NCBI RefSeq assembly: GCF_000691145.1
Contig: NZ_ASJC01000003.1
Location: 1 to 64,000, forward strand
Direction: 5' to 3'
From: Bacillus altitudinis 41KF2b
GTDB lineage: Bacteria; Bacillota; Bacilli; Bacillales; Bacillaceae
DNA: 64,000 bases
How positions within the stretch are numbered: the stretch's first letter is position 1; each line of letters opens with the position of its first letter. The notes below the pieces were generated by a model. That model did no database searches and was not told the DNA's origin. It was given only the letters and a program-made list of their open reading frames with translations. This document shows, piece by piece, positions 28,029 to 36,375 of the stretch. A program made the position numbers and the translations under genes.

Positions 28029-30665
28029 TTATAAAACGGATTTGACAGATTCTTCGACAGTTGCCAGTGCTTCTTCAAGCTTTTCTGGCTGTTTCCCGCC
28101 TGCTTGTGCCATATCTGGGCGTCCGCCTCCGCCTCCGCCGCAAATTTCAGCTGCCTGCTTCACAAGTTTTCCTGCATGAAGACCTTTTTCAATGACGTCT
28201 TTTGTCACACCGGCTGAAATGTTGACTTTTCCATTTTGAACGGCACCAAGTACGATGACAGCTGAACCTAATTTCGCCTTTAAGTCATCAACCATCGTTC
28301 TTAAATGGTTCATGTCTTTGGCGTTTACTTTTTCAGTTAACACGTTCACTCCGCCAACTTCGATGACTTTTTCTAAAATAGAGCCAGCTTCTGCTTGACT
28401 TAATTTCGCAAGAAGTGATTCGTTTTCTCTTTGAACTTCTTTTAAATCAGCCTGCAAGGAAGCGATGCGTTTTGGTACATCTTTTGTATTTGATTTCAGT
28501 TCATTAGCTGCCTTTTCTAAAATCGCAAGCTGATCATTTAATTCTTCATAAGCACCTTTACCTGTTACAGCCTCAATACGGCGTGTTCCAGCACCAATAC
28601 CCGATTCAGATGCAATTTTAAACAATCCGATCTCCGCAGTGTTTTGAACGTGACAGCCTCCGCATAACTCGATGCTGTAATCACCCACTTGCACAACACG
28701 GACAATATCGCCATACTTCTCGCCAAACAGCGCCATTGCGCCCATTTCTTTTGCTTCAGCAATTGGTTTCAGGTCAATGGCAACCGAAATGCCTTCCCAA
28801 ATCTTTTCGTTGACGATTTTTTCAATTTGTGACAATTCTTCTTTTGTTACTTGTCCAAAGTGAGAAAAGTCAAAGCGAAGTCTGTTTTCATTCACAAGTG
28901 AACCCGCTTGGTTAACGTGGCTGCCCAATACATCTTTTAGCGCTTGGTGCAAAAGATGTGTCGCTGTGTGATTTTTCACAATGCCTTTTCGAAGCGCTGA
29001 TTCGACTTCTGCAGTGACTTCAATGCCTTTTTGAACCGTACCACTTACGACGACTCCTTCGTGGACATGCTGGCCGTTTGGCGCCTTTTTCACATCTTTG
29101 ATATCAATGATCGCTTCGGCACTTTTTAACGTTCCTTTATCCGCCACTTGTCCGCCGCTTTCCGCATAGAAAGGTGTTTCATCTAATAAAATTTGCACCG
29201 TTTCCCCTTCGTGTGCTTCTGTGACAATTTCACCGTTTTGAAGCAATTCGATAATACGAGCATCTGCAGTTAAATTTTCGTAGCCAACAAACGTACTTTC
29301 TGCTTTTATATCGCCTAAAGCCCCGCCTTGAACCTGCATACTGCCCACATCTTGTCTGGCATTTCTTGCACGTTCACGCTGCTTCTCCATTTCTAGCTGG
29401 AAGCCTTCACGATCGACTGTCATGTTCTCATCTTCAGCATATTCTTCTGTGAGTTCGACCGGGAATCCATATGTGTCATAAAGCTTAAACACATCTTTAC
29501 CGGAAATTTGTGAGCTGCCATTGTCTCGTTCTTTTTTGATCACTTCTGATAAAATGGCTAACCCTTCATTCAGTGTCTCATGGAAACGCTCTTCTTCATT
29601 TTTGATCACTTTTGCAATAAATTCTTCTTTTGCTTGAACATCTGGATAGAAATCCTTCATGATCTCCGCAACAACTGGAACTAGATCATACATGAATGGA
29701 CGGTGGATATGGATCGTTTTTGCATAACGCACAGCACGGCGCAGCAAACGTCTTAACACATAACCTCGGCCTTCATTAGAAGGAAGTGCTCCGTCACTGA
29801 CGGCAAAGGCAACAGTACGAATATGGTCAGCAATGACTTTAAATGCTGTGTCTTTTTCTTTTGACTCCCCATAGCTTTCTCCAGAAATCGTTTCTACTGC
29901 ACGAATAATCGGCATGAACAGGTCTGTATCAAAGTTCGTCGGTACGTTTTGAATCACAGAGACCATACGCTCAAGACCCATTCCTGTATCAATGTTTTTC
30001 TTCGGAAGCGGTGTATATGTACCATCTGGATTATGGTTAAATTCAGAAAAAACAAGATTCCATACTTCTAGATAACGTTCATTTTCTCCGCCTGGATATA
30101 ATTCAGGGTCGTTCATGTCGTTGCCATATGCTTCGCCGCGATCATAGAAAATTTCTGTATTCGGACCACTTGGCCCCTCGCCAATATCCCAGAAGTTGCC
30201 CTCTAGACGAATAATTCGTTCCTCAGGGACACCCATTTTATCTCTCCAAAGAACATATGCTTCTTCATCCTCTGGATGTACCGTTACAGATAACAGATTC
30301 GGATCAAAGCCAATCCACTCGTCACTTGTGAGGAATTCCCAAGCCCATTCGATTGCCTCTTCTTTGAAATAGTCTCCAATAGAGAAGTTGCCCAGCATTT
30401 CAAAAAACGTATGATGGCGTGCTGTTTTCCCTACATTTTCAATGTCATTTGTACGAATTGATTTTTGTGCGTTGCAAATACGTGGATTCTCAGGCACAAC
30501 GCGGCCATCGAAGTATTTCTTTAATGTTGCCACCCCGCTGTTAATCCATAAAAGTGTTGGATCGTCATGCGGTACGAGGGACGCACTCGGTTCGACAGCA
30601 TGTCCTTTTTCTTTAAAAAAATCTAAAAACATTTGACGTACTTGAGCTGAAGTTAAAGTTTTCAT
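28029..30665 (-). CDS. alaS: Alanyl-tRNA synthetase
   Basis: 878 aa, the usual length. N-terminal class II catalytic domain (about 1-460), editing domain with zinc ligands HTATHLLH (about 565-572) and CGGCH (about 667-671), then the DHHA1/C-Ala region with glycine-rich [14 protein letters not shown]. Start ATG 30665, 7 nt after GGGAGG; the adjacent upstream ATG (30668) is too close to the ribosome binding site. Expression is controlled by an alanine T-box leader immediately upstream. Confidence 0.97.
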   Translation of the reverse strand: MKTLTSAQVRQMFLDFFKEKGHAVEPSASLVPHDDPTLLWINSGVATLKKYFDGRVVPENPRICNAQKSIRTNDIENVGKTARHHTFFEMLGNFSIGDYFKEEAIEWAWEFLTSDEWIGFDPNLLSVTVHPEDEEAYVLWRDKMGVPEERIIRLEGNFWDIGEGPSGPNTEIFYDRGEAYGNDMNDPELYPGGENERYLEVWNLVFSEFNHNPDGTYTPLPKKNIDTGMGLERMVSVIQNVPTNFDTDLFMPIIRAVETISGESYGESKEKDTAFKVIADHIRTVAFAVSDGALPSNEGRGYVLRRLLRRAVRYAKTIHIHRPFMYDLVPVVAEIMKDFYPDVQAKEEFIAKVIKNEEERFHETLNEGLAILSEVIKKERDNGSSQISGKDVFKLYDTYGFPVELTEEYAEDENMTVDREGFQLEMEKQRERARNARQDVGSMQVQGGALGDIKAESTFVGYENLTADARIIELLQNGEIVTEAHEGETVQILLDETPFYAESGGQVADKGTLKSAEAIIDIKDVKKAPNGQHVHEGVVVSGTVQKGIEVTAEVESALRKGIVKNHTATHLLHQALKDVLGSHVNQAGSLVNENRLRFDFSHFGQVTKEELSQIEKIVNEKIWEGISVAIDLKPIAEAKEMGAMALFGEKYGDIVRVVQVGDYSIELCGGCHVQNTAEIGLFKIASESGIGAGTRRIEAVTGKGAYEELNDQLAILEKAANELKSNTKDVPKRIASLQADLKEVQRENESLLAKLSQAEAGSILEKVIEVGGVNVLTEKVNAKDMNHLRTMVDDLKAKLGSAVIVLGAVQNGKVNISAGVTKDVIEKGLHAGKLVKQAAEICGGGGGGRPDMAQAGGKQPEKLEEALATVEESVKSVL

Positions 30666-30705
30666 CATAAATCCTCCCTTTTTATTCTCAATCTTCACAC
30701 AAACG

Positions 30706-30963
30706 AAAAAACATCCCGCCCTATGCAAGCAAAAAACTACTTACACAGGGACGAGATGCTCTCGCGGTACCACCCTGATTATAGACATATGCGTCTATCA
30801 CCTTCACATCCGATAACGCCGGAAGAGAGCGGCAGTGTTTATCTGCACTCGGGACTAGCTTCCGTTAAAGGTCTGATAAGGCTTTTCTCAGCAAACAAAG
30901 CCTCTCTCTGCAACAGCTTTTTAACGTACTCGGGTCCGTCATTGAATTCAATATGTATGAATC
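30706..30963 (-). promoter_or_regulatory. T-box leader of alaS
   Basis: The T-box sequence AGGGTGGTACCGCG is at 30763-30776 (minus strand). The terminator stem CATCTCGTCCCT / AGGGCGGGATG plus T run occupies 30706-30757, and a long Stem I lies upstream. A GCT alanine triplet at 30828-30830 is in the expected specifier region. Uncharged tRNA-Ala would stabilise the antiterminator. Confidence 0.9.
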
Positions 30964-30969
30964 GAAATT

Positions 30970-30998
30970 ATTATAGACAACTCGGCTCGTCTTGTCAA
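30970..30998 (-). promoter_or_regulatory. Consensus sigma-A promoter of alaS
   Basis: TTGACA (30993-30998), 17-nt spacer, TATAAT (30970-30975): perfect consensus. The -35 contains the TGA stop codon of yrrI. Confidence 0.9.
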
Positions 30999-32059
30999 TG
31001 AACGCTTCGTCTCATGTGAATATATTGCACAATAATGACCCTCATAATGGCTGCGGACGGTACGGCTAAAATCATTCCAATCAAGCCAAACAGCTCACCT
31101 CCAGCGAGTAACACCAGCATGATCACGACAGGATGCATATGCAGGCTTCTCCCGACAATGATCGGACTCAGTACATTGCTTTCTAAAAATTGAAGCACGG
31201 CTACTGTAATTAGCACAATGATCACTGACTTCACTGAGATGGTAAAAGCGATAAAGACAGCTGGGATCGCTCCAATAATCGGACCAAAATACGGAATGAC
31301 ATTCGTTGCACCGATTAACATACCTAGTACAAGCGGATATGGAATATGAAACAGCCAAAGAACAATGGCAGCAGCTCCCCCAATTAAAGAACAGACAAGC
31401 AATTGCCCTCTAATATAATCCCCAAGTGAGTCATCCACTGCTTTCACAAAGGCATGTCCCCTTTTTCGAAAGCTTGGCGGGGTTAAATACCATGCTGCCC
31501 GCTTCATCGTGTTCATATCTTTCACCATATAAAAGACAAGAAAAGGAATAAGTGCAGCAACTAAGGCGTAATCAAGCAATACTTTACAGCTTAGAATCAT
31601 CCGCTCTGCCCCATTTGCGGCATACGTTTCAGATTGGACAATAAAACGATCCAGCCGTTCATGCAGTCCATCAGGCCAGTGGCTTGTATGACGATGAACA
31701 TGTGATAAAGCACCATTATACGTTTCGGCAAGCATGGGAATTTGCTCCGACAATTCATTTAACTGAGCGATTAAAACCGGTACCCCTTTATACACAGCCA
31801 AACCAATGCCGCCAAAAAACAGCACATATATCAATAAGAGACTGACCGTCCTTGGCAAACCTCGCTTATGTAGTCTTTCAACAATTGGATAAAGAAGATA
31901 AGAAATAAAAATAGCGATAAGAAGCGGGATCAAAACCGCTTTGAGCAATAAAAAAATAGGCATCCATAACTCGTCGAGCTGAACCAAAATGAGTAAAGAC
32001 GCAAGGACAAGCAGTACACCTGCAGCATATATTAGAAACTCGATCGGACGTTTCTTCAC
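30995..32059 (-). CDS. yrrI: AI-2E family transporter YrrI
   Basis: 354-aa integral membrane protein with about seven or eight helices in the PerM/AI-2E exporter layout (two pairs of N-terminal helices, a soluble stretch at about 95-150, then a C-terminal bundle with GPIIGAIPAVF). The substrate is unknown; members have been linked to autoinducer-2 or Na+/H+ transport. Start GTG 32059, 6 nt after GAGGTG. The GTG at 32068 belongs to that ribosome binding site. Confidence 0.87.
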   Translation of the reverse strand: MKKRPIEFLIYAAGVLLVLASLLILVQLDELWMPIFLLLKAVLIPLLIAIFISYLLYPIVERLHKRGLPRTVSLLLIYVLFFGGIGLAVYKGVPVLIAQLNELSEQIPMLAETYNGALSHVHRHTSHWPDGLHERLDRFIVQSETYAANGAERMILSCKVLLDYALVAALIPFLVFYMVKDMNTMKRAAWYLTPPSFRKRGHAFVKAVDDSLGDYIRGQLLVCSLIGGAAAIVLWLFHIPYPLVLGMLIGATNVIPYFGPIIGAIPAVFIAFTISVKSVIIVLITVAVLQFLESNVLSPIIVGRSLHMHPVVIMLVLLAGGELFGLIGMILAVPSAAIMRVIIVQYIHMRRSVH

Positions 32060-32239
32060 CTTTTTCACCTCTCTTCTTATTGTTTAACCAACTTCTGCAA
32101 TTATCCATGTAAATAAAATTTGTCCTAACTTTGTTAAAAATGAATACACATGAAACATACGGCTCCATCCAAAGTCACTGTTTGCTGTAAAAATCTCGTT
32201 AGAAAATATTCCATTATTTTCTTATTTTCGCCTCATTTA

Positions 32240-32248
32240 TGCTAGAAT
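32240..32248 (+). promoter_or_regulatory. Probable extended -10 promoter of glnQHMP
   Basis: TG-C-TAGAAT is 37 nt upstream of the glnQ ATG. No good -35, as is common for extended -10 or activator-dependent promoters. A TnrA site was looked for and not convincingly found. Confidence 0.4.
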
Positions 32249-32284
32249 CCGCTTTAGCTCAATCATTAGAAGAGGAGGTTCTTC

Positions 32285-33013
32285 ATGATCACATTCGAAG
32301 AAGTCAACAAGCATTACGGCCAGTTCCATGTACTTAAGGACATTAACCTACATATTCAAAAAGGTGAGGTTGTTGTGATCATCGGTCCTTCAGGATCTGG
32401 AAAAAGCACGATGCTCAGGTGTATCAATCGTCTTGAAAGCATTGATGAAGGAAAAGTCCTTGTCAATCAAGTGTCTGTTCAGCATCCGAAAACCAACATC
32501 AATCTCATCAGGCAAAATATCGGGATGGTGTTTCAGCACTTCCATCTTTATCCGCATAAGACGGTGCTTGAAAACATTATGCTTGCGCCGATGAAGGTTA
32601 AAAAAGTGAGCAAAGAAGAAGCAAAGGAAACAGCTGAATTTTATTTAAATAAAGTTGGCATTCCTGAAAAAGCAGACACCTACCCTTCTAGACTCTCAGG
32701 AGGACAGCAGCAGCGTGTGGCAATCGCAAGGGGACTTGCAATGAAACCTGAGGTCATGCTTTTCGATGAACCAACATCAGCTCTTGATCCAGAGATGATC
32801 GGTGAGGTGCTAGATGTGATGAAACAGCTGGCAAGGGAAGGAATGACAATGGTCGTTGTCACACACGAGATGGGGTTTGCCCGTGAAGTCGCAGACCGTA
32901 TTGTGTTTATTGATGAAGGAAGAATTCTTGAAGAATCTACACCAGCTGCCTTTTATGAAAAACCGCGCGAGAAACGCGCTCAGCTCTTTTTAAGCCGTAT
33001 TTTAAATCACTAG
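32285..33013 (+). CDS. glnQ: Glutamine ABC transporter, ATP-binding protein
   Basis: 242 aa polar amino-acid importer ATPase. Walker [10 protein letters not shown] is at 34-42, signature [16 protein letters not shown] at about 138-153 and Walker [13 protein letters not shown] follows. First gene of the glnQ-glnH-glnM-glnP operon importing glutamine. Ribosome binding site GAGGAGG, 6 nt from the ATG. Same order as in B. subtilis, where TnrA controls it. Confidence 0.95.
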   Translation: MITFEEVNKHYGQFHVLKDINLHIQKGEVVVIIGPSGSGKSTMLRCINRLESIDEGKVLVNQVSVQHPKTNINLIRQNIGMVFQHFHLYPHKTVLENIMLAPMKVKKVSKEEAKETAEFYLNKVGIPEKADTYPSRLSGGQQQRVAIARGLAMKPEVMLFDEPTSALDPEMIGEVLDVMKQLAREGMTMVVVTHEMGFAREVADRIVFIDEGRILEESTPAAFYEKPREKRAQLFLSRILNH

Positions 33014-33027
33014 GGGGAATGAATTTG

Positions 33028-33837
33028 ATGAAAAAAATGAAACGCTTTGGCCTATTACTGTTGATGACTTGCTGTATGATCGCTCTCGCTGCCTGCGGCT
33101 CTGCCGAGAAAGGCTCAACCGATGCAAAACAAGGTAGCTCATTAGAAGCCATTAAGAAAGACAAAAAAATCGTTTTCGGTGTGAAAAACGATACTCGTTT
33201 ATTCGGTCTAAAAAATCCTAGTAGCGGGGATATTGAAGGGTTTGATATTGATATCGCAAAAGCGATCACTAAAGAAATGCTCGGTGATGAAGGAAAAGCA
33301 GAATTTAAAGAAGTGACATCTAAAACAAGGATTCCTTTACTGCAAAAAGGAGATATTCATGCCATTGTTGCCACAATGACGATCACAGAAGAGCGTAAAA
33401 AAGAGGTCAATTTCTCAGATGTTTACTTTGAAGCAGGACAATCACTGCTTGTGAAAAAAGGCAGCGACATTCAATCGATTGATGATCTAAAAAAAGGTAC
33501 GAAGGTGCTTGCAGTGAAAGGGTCCACTTCTTCTCAAAACATTCGCGAAAAAGCACCAGAAGCATCCGTTTTAGAATTTGAAAATTACCAAGAAGCCTTT
33601 ACAGCCTTAAAATCAAATCAAGGGCAAGTTCTGACAACTGATAATGCAATTTTATTTGGCATGGCAGACGAAGATTCAAATTATGAAGTCGTTGGCGGAA
33701 CATTTACCGATGAGCCTTATGGAATCGCTGTGAAAAAAGGCGATGAAGAATTGACAGAAGCCATTAATAAAGCGTTAAAGGCATTAAAAGACAATGGAGA
33801 GTATGACAAGATTCATAAAAAATGGATCAAAGAATAA
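33028..33837 (+). CDS. glnH: Glutamine-binding lipoprotein
   Basis: Substrate-binding protein of about 269 aa, exported and lipid-anchored: signal MKKMKRFGLLLLMTCC followed by the lipobox LAAC near residue 22, then a type-3 solute-binding fold with GFDIDIAKAI and VDF/VNF-type motifs. Start ATG 33028 is 10 nt from AGGGGG; the ATG at 33019 nearly touches it. A stable hairpin follows the gene and may protect its mRNA. Confidence 0.93.
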   Translation: MKKMKRFGLLLLMTCCMIALAACGSAEKGSTDAKQGSSLEAIKKDKKIVFGVKNDTRLFGLKNPSSGDIEGFDIDIAKAITKEMLGDEGKAEFKEVTSKTRIPLLQKGDIHAIVATMTITEERKKEVNFSDVYFEAGQSLLVKKGSDIQSIDDLKKGTKVLAVKGSTSSQNIREKAPEASVLEFENYQEAFTALKSNQGQVLTTDNAILFGMADEDSNYEVVGGTFTDEPYGIAVKKGDEELTEAINKALKALKDNGEYDKIHKKWIKE

Positions 33838-33856
33838 TCAATTGACTCGATCAACC

Positions 33857-33897
33857 TCAACACCCTCAGGAGAGCCGCTTGCCGGCTCCTCTGTTGA
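33857..33897 (+). other. Intercistronic hairpin glnH-glnM
   Basis: Nested stems TCAACA / TGTTGA around AGGAG...CCG / CGG...CTCCT, without a T run. Its position after a binding-protein gene suggests an mRNA stabiliser that lets glnQH exceed glnMP. Confidence 0.6.
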
Positions 33898-33917
33898 TTA
33901 GGAAGGAAGTGAACTGA

Positions 33918-34571
33918 TTGCTGCGGTTTTCCATTTTAACTGAGAACTTCCATCTTTATTTAGAAGGGTTTAAATATACGATTGGTGCAAGTGTCATTGC
34001 GTTGATTGGAAGCTTTTTCATCGGTACACTCATTGCCATTATGAGAATTGCGCCACTAAGGCCGCTCAACTGGTTAGGGACGGCTTACGTGGAATTTATT
34101 CGGAATATTCCGTTATTATTGATCACCTTTGTGTTCTTTTTTGGTTTACCGGTACTTGGCATTGTGGCAGATGGCTTTACAGCAGGAACCATTGCCCTCT
34201 CCATTTATACGTCTGCTTTTATCGCTGAAGCCATTCGTGCAGGTATACAAGCTGTACCGCTTGGACAAATGGAAGCAGCTAGAGCTTCTGGTCTGTCCTA
34301 TGGCGGAACGATGCGATATATTATTCTGCCGCAGGCAATCAAAATTGTCATTCCACCACTTGGGAATCAATTTATCAACCTTGTGAAAAACTCGTCTATT
34401 TTAGGTGTCATTGCAGGGTTTGATCTGATGTACCAAGGAGACCTTATCGCTTCGAGAACGTTTGTGACATTTGATGTATACATCTTTGTTGCCATGTTCT
34501 ATCTTCTATTGACCATTCCGCTTAGTCTAGGCGTTGGTTATTTAGAAAAAAGATTAGCCCGAAGCCACTAG
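33918..34571 (+). CDS. glnM: Glutamine ABC transporter permease
   Basis: 217-aa permease with about five membrane helices and the EAA loop EAARASGLSYGGTMRYIILPQA (about residues 118-139) that contacts GlnQ. Start TTG 33918, 5-7 nt after AAGGAAGTGA; no ATG is near. Paralogous to the next gene, with which it forms the membrane channel. Confidence 0.93.
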   Translation: MLRFSILTENFHLYLEGFKYTIGASVIALIGSFFIGTLIAIMRIAPLRPLNWLGTAYVEFIRNIPLLLITFVFFFGLPVLGIVADGFTAGTIALSIYTSAFIAEAIRAGIQAVPLGQMEAARASGLSYGGTMRYIILPQAIKIVIPPLGNQFINLVKNSSILGVIAGFDLMYQGDLIASRTFVTFDVYIFVAMFYLLLTIPLSLGVGYLEKRLARSH

Positions 34572-34586
34572 AAAGGAGGAAACACA

Positions 34587-35237
34587 ATGGATTTTATAGG
34601 TGCCTACCAGCCCGATCATCTCGCCTTTTTACTTGAAGGATTTGCTGTCACCTTAAAAGTGGCTTTTATCTCCATCATTTTAAGCTTTATCATCGGATTA
34701 GTCGTTGGCACATTGAGGTTCGCACAAATCCCTATTTTATCAAAGGTGCTTGCGGTCATTGTTGAAACCGTTCGGAACCTACCGCTTTTGCTGATCATCT
34801 TTTTTACGTATTTCGCCCTGCCTGAAATTGGCATTAAGCTGAGCATCACGGCCTCTGCCATTGCGGCTTTAACCGTGTTTGAATCCGCTATGCTGTCAGA
34901 AATCATTCGCAGCGGATTAAAATCAATTGATAAAGGACAAATCGAGGCGGCCAGATCCTCTGGTTTAACCTATATTCAAACATTAAAAATGATTATCATG
35001 CCACAGGCGTTACGCCGAATGGTACCGCCGATTGTCAGTCAATTTATTTCTCTTTTAAAAGATACATCGCTCGCCGTTGTAATTGCCCTTCCAGAGTTAT
35101 TGCATCACGCGCAGATTTTAAATGGTCAAAGCCAATCTTATTTACTTCCTATTTTCCTCTTGGCGGCCATGATGTACTTTGTTGTCAACTTCAGCTTGTC
35201 TATACTTGCACGGAGATTAGAGTACAGGCAGGCATAA
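34587..35237 (+). CDS. glnP: Glutamine ABC transporter permease
   Basis: 216-aa permease, paralogue of glnM, with the same five-helix layout and EAA loop EAARSSGLTYIQTLKMIIMPQA (about residues 113-134). ATG 34587 with ribosome binding site AAAGGAGG. Last gene of the operon, followed by a bidirectional terminator. Confidence 0.94.
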   Translation: MDFIGAYQPDHLAFLLEGFAVTLKVAFISIILSFIIGLVVGTLRFAQIPILSKVLAVIVETVRNLPLLLIIFFTYFALPEIGIKLSITASAIAALTVFESAMLSEIIRSGLKSIDKGQIEAARSSGLTYIQTLKMIIMPQALRRMVPPIVSQFISLLKDTSLAVVIALPELLHHAQILNGQSQSYLLPIFLLAAMMYFVVNFSLSILARRLEYRQA

Positions 35238-35274
35238 AAAAAGGACATCCGCTCATGGTGGATGTCCCTTTTTG
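35236..35274. terminator. Bidirectional terminator glnP / yrzQ
   Basis: AAAAAAAGGACATCC / GGATGTCCCTTTTT with a 9-nt loop, between convergent glnP and yrzQ. Confidence 0.87.
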
Positions 35275-35275
35275 T

Positions 35276-35407
35276 TTAAAGCATTCGCATAACTCGTTTT
35301 CTCATCTTTTTCATATCCCGCTTAGATGGCATATCATATCGACTTGCAAAGTGATATGCGAGTGCACCTGCACCAAGCGTTAATAGTGAAGAAGTCATTT
35401 TGCCCAT
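35276..35407 (-). CDS. yrzQ: YrzQ-like small protein
   Basis: 43 aa: short hydrophobic segment (SSLLTLGAGALAYHFA) and a basic, Met/Lys/Arg-rich tail (MKKMRKRVMRML). Matches in position and type the YrzQ (DUF3918-like) protein of B. subtilis. Ribosome binding site AAGGGGGAA, 6-7 nt from ATG 35407. Function unknown. Confidence 0.75.
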   Translation of the reverse strand: MGKMTSSLLTLGAGALAYHFASRYDMPSKRDMKKMRKRVMRML

Positions 35408-35427
35408 TCGAAATTCCCCCTTAACAC

Positions 35428-35619
35428 TTATAGTTGAATTGAACGTTCATCGTCACTAAACAGGTCGTCTAAACTGCTTAGTGTACCGTCTTCCTCCACT
35501 TGGTGAGTAGATATTTTGCCTTTTGACAGTGTCAATTCAATAAAACAGCCCCAGCAATAATATTGATTGACCCCAATTTTTCCGATGTCTTTACATTTGC
35601 AATTTGGGCAAATGAGCAT
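35428..35619 (-). CDS. yrzR: YrzR-like zinc-ribbon small protein
   Basis: 63 aa with one four-cysteine zinc ribbon, CPNCKCKDIG...YYCWGC, at residues 4-27, and an acidic tail. Start ATG 35619, 6 nt after GAGGTG; the GTG three codons earlier is in the ribosome binding site. Between yrzQ and yrrD, as in B. subtilis. Function unknown. Confidence 0.8.
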   Translation of the reverse strand: MLICPNCKCKDIGKIGVNQYYCWGCFIELTLSKGKISTHQVEEDGTLSSLDDLFSDDERSIQL

Positions 35620-35632
35620 ATTCAGCACCTCT

Positions 35633-36091
35633 TTACGTTCGGTTTAGAACAAGTGCTTCCTTTTGAACATCCATCAAGGTTCCGGCAGCATGCAGCTGCT
35701 TTCGAATCCCTGATAGCTCTGTAAAGAAGCCGTCCGAGAGTTCATATGCTACGATTGTGCCCGAATTCATGCAAAAGTATACATCTTCCAAAACACCTAA
35801 TGTTTCACCATCTGGCGTACGGATCATTTTCTTTTTTAATTTCGAAAAGAAAAAGGATGGGGCGGTGGTATCTATCTCGATGCCCTTCTGGCAGCTCACA
35901 TATAGACCTTTGTCTGTCAGTTTGTCGCCAGCTGAGAATGGAATGAAAGCACAGTCTTTCTTTTTCCCATCTAAAACATATCCCCCGCAGCTGCCGCCGG
36001 CTAAAAAGCAAATATCTTTGATCGCCCCAAGTGAATAAGACAGCTCGTCTGTATAGATCGTCAGTCCTTCAAGCTCTCGACATGTTCTCAA
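35633..36091 (-). CDS. yrrD: PRC-barrel domain protein YrrD
   Basis: About 152 aa with two PRC-barrel-like repeats (ELEGLTIYTDE near the start; TPDGETLGVLEDVYF near residue 95). B. subtilis yrrD is a sporulation-period gene of unknown function. Start uncertain: TTG 36091 gives the family-like LRTCRELEGL beginning but lies 11-12 nt from AAAGGTGG. The in-frame GTG at 36106 lies inside that site. An unusual Gly/Cys patch (FLAGGSCGGYV) sits at about 25-35. Confidence 0.75.
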   Translation of the reverse strand: MRTCRELEGLTIYTDELSYSLGAIKDICFLAGGSCGGYVLDGKKKDCAFIPFSAGDKLTDKGLYVSCQKGIEIDTTAPSFFFSKLKKKMIRTPDGETLGVLEDVYFCMNSGTIVAYELSDGFFTELSGIRKQLHAAGTLMDVQKEALVLNRT

Positions 36092-36158
36092 AATGTGATC
36101 AACCACCTTTTCGGAACAGTCTTATCGTGTGCGTTTCCTCTATGACTCATACGAAGAA

Positions 36159-36181
36159 ATGGCTTCCATGAAGGAAGCCAT
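36159..36181. repeat. GGCTTCC palindrome, left of repeat copy 2
   Basis: ATGGCTTCC-ATGAA-GGAAGCCAT, 9-bp arms, ending 2 nt before the AGCGTG boundary of the structured repeat. A near-identical palindrome lies on the other side (36356-36375). Confidence 0.7.
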
Positions 36182-36182
36182 C

Positions 36183-36342
36183 AGCGTGTAGACAAACCCT
36201 CGCATTCTTTGTCAGTCCTGCGTGCTGGTGCTCACGAATGTCAAATTCGTTCCGCGCCAGTACTCGTCCTTCCTAGGGCTGCAAAGTTTTCTTTCACGCT
36301 GAAAAAAACAAAGGGCTAAAATCAAGTTCATTTTAGCCCTTT
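36183..36342. repeat. Structured intergenic repeat, copy 2, with recD2 terminator
   Basis: Outer arms AGCGTG (36183-36188) / CACGCT (36295-36300); middle stem CAGTCCT / AGGGCTG plus TTTG / CAAA; apical hairpin CTGGTGC-ACGAAT / ATTCGT-GCGCCAG. It continues to AAAGGGCTAAAAT / ATTTTAGCCCTTT (36310-36342), whose seven-T run on the minus strand terminates recD2. Shares sequence and plan with copy 1 at 15033-15147. Confidence 0.72.
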
Positions 36343-36355
36343 GTTTAACAATATG

Positions 36356-36375
36356 ATGGCTTCCATGGAAGCCAT
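36356..36375. repeat. GGCTTCC palindrome, right of repeat copy 2
   Basis: ATGGCTTCCATGGAAGCCAT is a perfect 20-bp palindrome immediately adjoining the recD2 stop codon. It shares ATGGCTTCCATG with the left palindrome at 36159. Confidence 0.7.

Noticed and set aside
28029-30728. N-terminal extension of alaS to 30728
   Set aside because: The extra codons cover the leader RNA behind the T-box terminator; GGGAGG places the start at 30665.
32160-32240. TnrA box upstream of glnQ
   Set aside because: TGTAAAAATCTCGTTA was compared with the TGTNA-type TnrA consensus and misses several fixed positions.
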